Source of the DNA: an uncultured Octadecabacter sp.
GTDB taxonomy: Bacteria; Pseudomonadota; Alphaproteobacteria; Rhodobacterales; Rhodobacteraceae
Direction of reading: 5' to 3'
Length of the DNA stretch: 40,384 nt
Assembly (NCBI GenBank): GCA_937969445.1
Contig: CALBVZ010000023.1
Span: forward strand, 1 to 40,384
The translations under genes were made by a program, and so were the position numbers. The notes beneath the pieces were generated by a model. The model was not told the DNA's origin. It did not search any database and was given only the letters and a program-made list of their open reading frames with translations. This document shows, piece by piece, positions 35,796 through 40,384 of the stretch (its first letter is position 1; each line of letters starts with the position of its first letter).

Positions 35796-37184
35796 ATGGC
35801 CAATGACTATATCGTTAAAGACATCGCCCTGGCGGCGTTTGGCCGCAAAGAGCTAGATATTGCTGAAACTGAGATGCCAGGCCTGATGGCATGCCGTTCT
35901 GAGTTCGGTGAAACAAAGCCGCTGAAAGGTGCACGCATCGTTGGATCGTTGCACATGACCATCCAGACGGCTGTGTTGATCGAAACACTTGTTGAGCTTG
36001 GAGCGGACGTGCGTTGGGCATCTTGCAACATCTTCTCAACGCAAGACCACGCCGCGGCGGCGATTGCAGAAGGCGGCACACCCGTGTTTGCGATCAAAGG
36101 CCAGTCTTTGGAAGAGCACTGGGACTACCTCGATAAATCCTTCATGTTCCCAGAAGGTGCGAACATGATTTTGGACGATGGTGGCGACGCGACGCTGTAC
36201 ATCCTTTTGGGTGCACGTGCAGAAGCTGGCGAAGAGATTATCCCTGTCCCGCAGTCCGAGGAAGAAGAAGCGATCAAAAAGCAGATCGCGAAGCGCATGA
36301 AAGAGAGCCCGGGCTGGTTCACTAAAACGCGTGATGCGATCCAAGGCGTTTCAGAGGAAACAACGACTGGTGTTCACCGTCTTTACGATCTGCACAAGAA
36401 CGGCCAACTGCCTTTCCCAGCGATCAACGTGAACGACTCCGTGACCAAGTCGAAGTTCGACAACAAGTACGGCTGTAAGGAATCGCTCGTCGACGGTATT
36501 CGCCGCGCGACTGACACGATGATGGCCGGCAAGGTTGCTGTCGTGATGGGCTACGGCGACGTGGGCAAAGGCTCTGCCGCGTCCTTGTCCGGCGCTGGCG
36601 CACGTGTAATCGTTACTGAAGTTGACCCGATCTGCGCACTTCAAGCAGCAATGGACGGCTTTCAGGTTACGACGTTGGACGAAGTCGTAGGCATGGCCGA
36701 CATCTTTGTGACGACCACTGGCAACAAAGATGTCATTCGCATCGAACATATGCGTGCGATGAAAGATATGGCGATTGTTGGCAATATCGGTCACTTCGAC
36801 AATGAAATCCAAGTCGCAGCGTTGAAGAACCATAAATGGACGAACATCAAAGAACAGGTCGACATGATCACGATGCCATCCGGCAATCGTTTGATCCTGC
36901 TGTCCGAGGGTCGTTTGCTAAACCTTGGCAACGCAACAGGCCACCCGTCTTTCGTGATGTCCGCATCTTTCACCAACCAGGTTCTGGCGCAGCTGGAACT
37001 TTGGAACAACGGCGACGCCTACAAAAACGACGTCTACATCCTTCCAAAAGCGTTGGACGAAAAGGTTGCTGCACTGCACTTGAAAAAGATCGGTGTAAAA
37101 TTGACCAAGCTGGACAAAGAGCAGGCGGACTACATCGGTGTGGCCCAAGACGGCCCCTTCAAGCCAGAGCACTACCGCTACTAA
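35796..37184 (+). CDS. ahcY: Adenosylhomocysteinase (S-adenosylhomocysteine hydrolase)
   Basis: NAD-dependent hydrolysis of S-adenosylhomocysteine to adenosine and homocysteine. The 462-aa protein has [30 protein letters not shown], the NAD fold [10 protein letters not shown] and the C-terminal [10 protein letters not shown] typical of AhcY. The ATG at 35796 has a strong AAGGAGAG site (35783-35790); the frame is open 20 codons further without family similarity. The roughly 108-nt leader shows no recognisable SAH riboswitch. The extensin-like gene follows after 10 nt. Confidence 0.97.
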   Translation: MANDYIVKDIALAAFGRKELDIAETEMPGLMACRSEFGETKPLKGARIVGSLHMTIQTAVLIETLVELGADVRWASCNIFSTQDHAAAAIAEGGTPVFAIKGQSLEEHWDYLDKSFMFPEGANMILDDGGDATLYILLGARAEAGEEIIPVPQSEEEEAIKKQIAKRMKESPGWFTKTRDAIQGVSEETTTGVHRLYDLHKNGQLPFPAINVNDSVTKSKFDNKYGCKESLVDGIRRATDTMMAGKVAVVMGYGDVGKGSAASLSGAGARVIVTEVDPICALQAAMDGFQVTTLDEVVGMADIFVTTTGNKDVIRIEHMRAMKDMAIVGNIGHFDNEIQVAALKNHKWTNIKEQVDMITMPSGNRLILLSEGRLLNLGNATGHPSFVMSASFTNQVLAQLELWNNGDAYKNDVYILPKALDEKVAALHLKKIGVKLTKLDKEQADYIGVAQDGPFKPEHYRY

Positions 37185-37194
37185 GCGGCATACA

Positions 37195-37932
37195 ATGAAC
37201 ACTCGACGCAGAGGCCACCCGTTTCTAAACGCGGTGGCCTTTGTGTTTTCGCTGTTCTGTCTTGGGGTGGTTGCGCTGGCCTATTTGGTCCTGCTTGCGA
37301 CCCATGAAGACACGCCTGTGCCCCGCGCGTGGAACCCGTCGCTTCCATTTTCGATCAATGACCCGCTGACATTTGTGACGCCCTACAAACTGGCGCGGGC
37401 GTTGCGCAACGACGCACTTTGCCTCGCAACATTGGACGAGGGCCGCGTAATTTTTGAGGCAATGGAGCCTCTTGAGGCATCCGAGCAATGCCAAGTTCGC
37501 AACCGTGTGGAATTGACCAAACTGGGTCAAACGACGATTGCCCCCGTCGAAACCCGCTGTTCAACCGCCTTGCGATTGGCAATGTGGGAACGCCATGACG
37601 TCCAGAATGCGGCGCAGGATCATTTCGGGCAAGGTGTGGCGCGGATGCGCCAGATCGGCAGCTACAATTGCCGCACGATCCGCGGCGTGTCCGACCGGAT
37701 GAGCACCCACGCCACAGCTCAGGCAATTGATATCGGTGGATTTACCCTCGCGGATGGAACAAGGATCGAATTAACACAAGACTGGGACGGCCCCCAAGAC
37801 CGTCAAGACTTCCTGCGAGACGTCCGAAATGGAGCCTGTCGATGGTTCGAAACTACGCTCGGCCCAGATTTCAACTCCCTCCATGCAGATCATTTCCATT
37901 TACAGTCAAAAGGTTGGGGGACGTGCCGCTAA
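37195..37932 (+). CDS. Extensin-like family protein with LAS zinc-peptidase motifs
   Basis: The 245-aa protein has an N-terminal membrane anchor (about 11-35), two pairs of cysteines and the extensin-like C-terminal domain found in many alphaproteobacteria. It shows the zinc-ligand pattern of LAS/M15 peptidases: STHATAQAID with H172-x6-D179, and DHFHL with H233-x-H235. This suggests a periplasmic peptidoglycan D,D-peptidase fold, though the family name comes from plant extensin similarity. The ATG at 37195 lies 10 nt after ahcY. Confidence 0.88.
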   Translation: MNTRRRGHPFLNAVAFVFSLFCLGVVALAYLVLLATHEDTPVPRAWNPSLPFSINDPLTFVTPYKLARALRNDALCLATLDEGRVIFEAMEPLEASEQCQVRNRVELTKLGQTTIAPVETRCSTALRLAMWERHDVQNAAQDHFGQGVARMRQIGSYNCRTIRGVSDRMSTHATAQAIDIGGFTLADGTRIELTQDWDGPQDRQDFLRDVRNGACRWFETTLGPDFNSLHADHFHLQSKGWGTCR

Positions 37933-38064
37933 GCGGTGAACCGCAACTTGACGAGAATCCGATATTTTTCCCTTTGGAATGGCAGCTTTACGACTTATTG
38001 TGCCAGCAGACCTGACGAAGGTCGGCATTAGGCTACGGCCTGCAAATTGGTGGGAGATATTACC

Positions 38065-38406
38065 ATGGGAAAAAGAGACGAGCTGATTGCTCAATATGCG
38101 GATGATCTGCGCAACAAATGCGGCATGACGCCGGATATGGACCTGTTGACAAAAGTAACAATCGGCTGCGGCCCTGCAATTTACAATGCAGACGCTTCTA
38201 CCGTTGCTGGCTCACAGCCAGACGAGCTGGAAACAGTGAAAAACAACTTCCTTATCAAGAAGTTAGGTCTGAGCGACAGCCCTGCTCTGATGGATGCAAT
38301 CAACAGCTGCATCGAGACTTATGGCAAATCCGAGCGCAACAAATATCGCGCGGTCATCTATTACATGCTGACCAAGCATTTCAACAAAGAGTCTGTCTAC
38401 GGCTGA
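38065..38406 (+). CDS. DUF2853 family protein
   Basis: Small cytosolic-looking protein of 113 aa (MGKRDELIAQYADDLRNKCG start), predicted mostly helical, ending in YRAVIYYMLTKHFNKESVYG. Family function is unknown. The ATG at 38065 is preceded by GGGAG at a suitable distance; a GTG-type start six codons upstream is less likely. A clear terminator follows at 38431, so it is a monocistronic unit. Confidence 0.85.
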   Translation: MGKRDELIAQYADDLRNKCGMTPDMDLLTKVTIGCGPAIYNADASTVAGSQPDELETVKNNFLIKKLGLSDSPALMDAINSCIETYGKSERNKYRAVIYYMLTKHFNKESVYG

Positions 38407-38430
38407 TCAGCCGACCAGAGTTTCGCGAAG

Positions 38431-38458
38431 ACGCCCGCCATTCGCGCGGGCGTTTTTC
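38431..38458 (+). terminator. Rho-independent terminator of the DUF2853 gene
   Basis: Stem ACGCCCGC (38431-38438) pairs with GCGGGCGT (38446-38453), followed by a T-rich run to 38457 and beyond. It starts 24 nt after the stop codon. Confidence 0.9.
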
Positions 38459-38532
38459 TTTTTCAGATCGATAAAATTTGTCGAAAATTCCATGCAATAG
38501 GTAACGAACAAGTCCTTGAGAAATATAGAGAA

Positions 38533-38622
38533 ATGTTCTACCTATGTTCTCGTCTGAACCAGAAGGTCGGACCCGAAATTCAAACACGTGTGGTGCGAGA
38601 CCATTTCAAGCACGTGGGGTAG
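38533..38622 (+). CDS. Possible 29-aa peptide in the orphan unit
   Basis: ATG at 38533, stop TAG at 38620-38622, ending 2 nt before the terminator stem. The peptide is basic (MFYLCSRLNQ... to ...HFKHVG). The same frame is open upstream to the previous terminator without an ATG, GTG or TTG. The ribosome site is weak (GAGA), so coding status is doubtful. Confidence 0.25.
   Translation: MFYLCSRLNQKVGPEIQTRVVRDHFKHVG
38535..38549 (+). promoter_or_regulatory. LexA (SOS) box of alphaproteobacterial type
   Basis: GTTC-TACCTAT-GTTC matches the GTTC-N7-GTTC operator known for alphaproteobacterial LexA. It lies upstream of, or at the start of, the orphan transcript and not in front of any annotated gene. 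Confidence 0.45.
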
Positions 38623-38624
38623 AT

Positions 38625-38656
38625 GGAGGGTCCCGAGGGGTTGGGACCCTCCTTTT
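38625..38656 (+). terminator. Strong Rho-independent terminator of the orphan unit
   Basis: Perfect 10-bp stem GGAGGGTCCC (38625-38634) with GGGACCCTCC (38643-38652), 8-nt loop, then TTTT. It is the longest perfect terminator stem in the window. It could also stop minus-strand readthrough only poorly, since no T-run lies on that side. Confidence 0.92.
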
Positions 38657-38703
38657 CATTTTAGGATGCTGATGTTCACTCGGTAGCGTACAAGGACCGA
38701 CGC

Positions 38704-39087
38704 CTAGAACAGTGTCAGAACCAGTCCCATAACGGTGCACCCACCGGTCGCATAGCCACCGTCAATCAAGATCAAGCGTTTGGGTCGCCCTGCAAACAGG
38801 TAATTCGTCGTAAGCCAGGGCGCTGCGATAAACAGCCCGAGGCCGAGGCCGGAAATCAGCCCATAGCCCGATGTGTGCACGCCGGAGCTTTCAAAGATGT
38901 GCCGCATCATCCCTGCGACGATCAACGCGCACAAAAAGCTGCCAATGTAGGGGACAGGGTTTTTCCGGTCGATCGTATCTTCGGTCAGACCGACATCTTC
39001 CATCCAGGGTTTGGCCAGCGCCATGTACCAGATCGATCCAAAAATCCACGCCGCAACTGCGGCGGCCACCACGTTCAGAAATTCCAT
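38704..39087 (-). CDS. DUF1761 family membrane protein
   Basis: The 127-aa protein has about four hydrophobic segments and the DUF1761 features: an N-terminal VAAAVAAWIFGSIWYMALAKPWM, a central GSFLCALIVAGMM and a late LIDGGYATGGCTVMGLVL. Function is unknown. It is codirectional with the EVE, YciI and gpsA genes and 25 nt downstream of the EVE gene, so it probably ends that operon. Confidence 0.87.
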   Translation of the reverse strand: MEFLNVVAAAVAAWIFGSIWYMALAKPWMEDVGLTEDTIDRKNPVPYIGSFLCALIVAGMMRHIFESSGVHTSGYGLISGLGLGLFIAAPWLTTNYLFAGRPKRLILIDGGYATGGCTVMGLVLTLF

Positions 39088-39112
39088 GTCAAACCCTCCC
39101 AGATATTGAAGT

Positions 39113-39526
39113 TCAGCTTTTTGAAAGCGCGACGATCCGTGACCATTCCGCGTCTCGCACTGGCTGGACTGATAGGCGCGAGTTCTTCACCAGCACCATC
39201 TCGGCCAACGCTTCGTCCTGCTTGATCTCATCTAGTGTGATCGCACGAGCCAGTGGTTCAACCGCTTTAATGTCGACGCATTCCCAACGCTCATCATCGG
39301 TGGTGCTGTCAGGATGGGCCAAGGCGCAGACCTCAACGATGCCCACGATCTCTTTGTCTTTTTGCGAATGGTAGAAAAAACCCTGATCGCCAATCTTCAT
39401 TTCCCGCATGAAATTGCGTGCCTGATAATTTCGCACACCGTCCCATTCTTCACCTTGGGCCCCTTTTGCAACCTGATCATCCCAAGACCAGACAGACGGT
39501 TCTGATTTGAACAACCAATAGGCCAT
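39113..39526 (-). CDS. EVE-domain protein
   Basis: The 137-aa protein is almost entirely an EVE domain: YWLFKSEPSVWSWDD at the start, GVRNYQARNFMREMKIGDQGFFYHS in the middle, and a VEVCALAHPD segment. EVE domains belong to the PUA-like fold and bind modified bases in DNA or RNA. The ATG at 39526 (MAYWLF) follows the YciI-like stop by 2 nt; an ATG seven codons upstream inside that gene is less likely. Confidence 0.92.
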   Translation of the reverse strand: MAYWLFKSEPSVWSWDDQVAKGAQGEEWDGVRNYQARNFMREMKIGDQGFFYHSQKDKEIVGIVEVCALAHPDSTTDDERWECVDIKAVEPLARAITLDEIKQDEALAEMVLVKNSRLSVQPVRDAEWSRIVALSKS

Positions 39527-39528
39527 GA

Positions 39529-39795
39529 TCAGATCACCTTGTTCCAAATTTCCAGTCGAACATCGCTAAACAATCCTGCTTTTGCGTATGGATCATCGGC
39601 AGCCCACGCTTTGGCTGCCGCCATATCTTCCGCCTCAAGAATAATCAGGGAACCGTACATGTCACCATTTGCATCCAGAAAGGGGCCAGCCTGTTCCACA
39701 GGCGAGGCTTTCAAATAGGCGACATGGGCGTCCCGGTTCGCTTTGCGCAGTTCAAGATGGCCAGGTTTGTCAGTACAGATCACAGCGATGCGCAT
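39529..39795 (-). CDS. YciI family protein
   Basis: The 88-aa protein has the YciI-like fold signatures: a first strand MRIAVICTDKPG, HLELRKANRDAHVAYL, GPFLDANGDMYGSLIILEA and DDPYAKAGLFSDVRLEIW. Members resemble dimeric ferredoxin-like enzymes; the substrate is unknown. It lies 2 nt after gpsA and 2 nt before the EVE gene, in one operon. Confidence 0.93.
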   Translation of the reverse strand: MRIAVICTDKPGHLELRKANRDAHVAYLKASPVEQAGPFLDANGDMYGSLIILEAEDMAAAKAWAADDPYAKAGLFSDVRLEIWNKVI

Positions 39796-39797
39796 TG

Positions 39798-40384
39798 CTA
39801 TTCCTTTCGCAACGGACGGTTCAAAAGATATTCCAAAACTTGCGGCAGCGCCGCGCGGTTGTCCAGAACTTCACAGACGGCTTGCGCAATCGGCATCTCA
39901 ATACCTTGCGTCGCAGCCAGTTTTACGACGGCCCGCGCCGTGGCTTTGCCTTCGACGGTTGCGGAGGTATCGGCAGCATCGGCTGATCCGATCGCGTATC
40001 CAAAGCTGAAATTTCGCGATTGCCGGGACGTACAGGTCAGGCTGAGGTCGCCAAAGCCGGACAGACCTTGCAGCGTTTCAGGCGCGGCCCCCATCGCCAG
40101 TGCGAGGCGCTGCATTTCGGCAAATCCACGGGTCATTAACGCCGCCCGGGCACTTTCACCCAAACCCGCGCCAATCGTGATACCGCAAGCTATTGCGATG
40201 ACATTCTTTAAGGCACCCCCAAGTTCGGCCCCGGTTGGATCAGCGGACAGATAAAGCCGCAGCGTTTCGGTTGATAGGTTCTCTTGCAGCATCTGACCCA
40301 CGGTTCTCGAGGCCGTGGCCAAGGTCAGCGCGGTCGGCAGACCTTGCGCAATATCAGCCGCAAAACTAGGGCCTGTCAGGATTG
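39798..40384 (-). CDS. gpsA: Glycerol-3-phosphate dehydrogenase [NAD(P)+] (N-terminus beyond the right edge)
   Basis: Makes sn-glycerol-3-phosphate for phospholipids. The C-terminal 195 residues are visible, from [18 protein letters not shown], through [46 protein letters not shown] and SRNFSFGY to the end. The reading frame continues off the edge; a TTG at 40322 inside this frame is not the true start. The NAD-binding N-terminus, about 120-130 residues, is outside the window. Confidence 0.96.
   Translation of the reverse strand, partial: ILTGPSFAADIAQGLPTALTLATASRTVGQMLQENLSTETLRLYLSADPTGAELGGALKNVIAIACGITIGAGLGESARAALMTRGFAEMQRLALAMGAAPETLQGLSGFGDLSLTCTSRQSRNFSFGYAIGSADAADTSATVEGKATARAVVKLAATQGIEMPIAQAVCEVLDNRAALPQVLEYLLNRPLRKE

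Larger units (their letters stand above)
38463..38656 (+). ncRNA. Putative orphan transcript (small RNA or short mRNA)
   Basis: About 190 nt between two complete terminators on the plus strand. The second terminator (38625-38656) has no recognised gene of its own, which implies a transcript begins after 38463. Inside lie a LexA-type box (38535-38549), a 29-codon ORF (38533-38622) and two CACGTG palindromes. No convincing -35/-10 pair was found: TTGAGA at 38516-38521 has only a weak partner. It could be a noncoding RNA or a very short mRNA. Confidence 0.5.

Noticed and set aside
36351-36833. 160-codon open frame on the minus strand
   Set aside because: Antisense to the most conserved part of ahcY; no ribosome site or motif.
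37934-37945. Terminator after the extensin-like gene
   Set aside because: GCGGTGAACCGC gives at most a 4-5 bp stem with a tiny loop and no T-run.
1-40384. tRNA, rRNA, insertion sequences, prophage or CRISPR array
   Set aside because: No cloverleaf-like sequence, transposase, integrase, terminal repeats or spaced repeats were noticed; nearly all sequence is accounted for by conserved genes.

Overview
This window looks like chromosome from an alphaproteobacterium of the Rhodobacterales, most likely a marine Roseobacter-group member. The evidence is gene content and order: a conserved alphaproteobacterial origin block (parB-parA-rsmG-mnmG-mnmE-rho, then maf-aroE-coaE-dnaQ-secB), two perfect TGTTTCACGTGAAACA parS palindromes, a complete regB/senC/regA redox locus next to ahcY, and lineage-typical neighbours (a Tim44/TimA-like gene, DUF2853, extensin-like). 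GC content looks like the low-to-mid 50s by eye. There are no rRNA or tRNA genes, insertion sequences, prophage genes or CRISPR arrays. Almost every base is coding, and adjacent genes often overlap by 4 or 8 nt.

Layout. 1-3491: hrcA (cut by the left edge) diverges from a rph-rdgB-hemW operon. 3488-10302: leftward operon mnmE-mnmG-rsmG-parA-parB with rho upstream of it. 10339-10814: the only long gene-free stretch near the centre, carrying DnaA boxes, an AT-rich segment and a tandem decamer; this is the probable chromosomal origin (oriC). 10815-13552: rightward maf-aroE-coaE-dnaQ. 13549-18230: secB and fxsA (leftward), a Tim44-like gene, mltA and smr (rightward), and an MFS transporter (leftward). 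18268-20101: hslV-hslU with a heat-shock-like promoter. 20213-29013: leftward tsaE-amgK-murU-addB-addA chain followed by trxA. 29054-33418: a multi-PAS protein without a kinase domain (candidate DivL), then regB divergent from senC-regA. 33446-35687: a LysR regulator, a small ORF, an acetyltransferase and an HD hydrolase. 35796-38406: ahcY, a LAS-motif extensin-like protein and a DUF2853 gene. 38463-38656: an apparent orphan transcript with a LexA-like box and a strong terminator. 38704-40384: DUF1761, EVE-domain and YciI-like genes, and gpsA (N-terminus outside the window).

How the parts work together. ParA/ParB with the two parS sites segregate the origin located about 3-5 kb away. MnmE and MnmG form one tRNA wobble-uridine modification enzyme. 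AmgK and MurU would recycle peptidoglycan amino sugars, and MltA generates anhydro-muropeptides for such recycling. AddAB repairs double-strand breaks. RegB senses quinone/redox state and signals to RegA, and SenC is a copper chaperone for cytochrome oxidase. The least explained items are the orphan unit at 38463-38656, the CtrA-type box in front of the PAS protein, the RegA-type inverted repeat between regB and senC, the hairpin in front of rho, and the small ORF at 34419.
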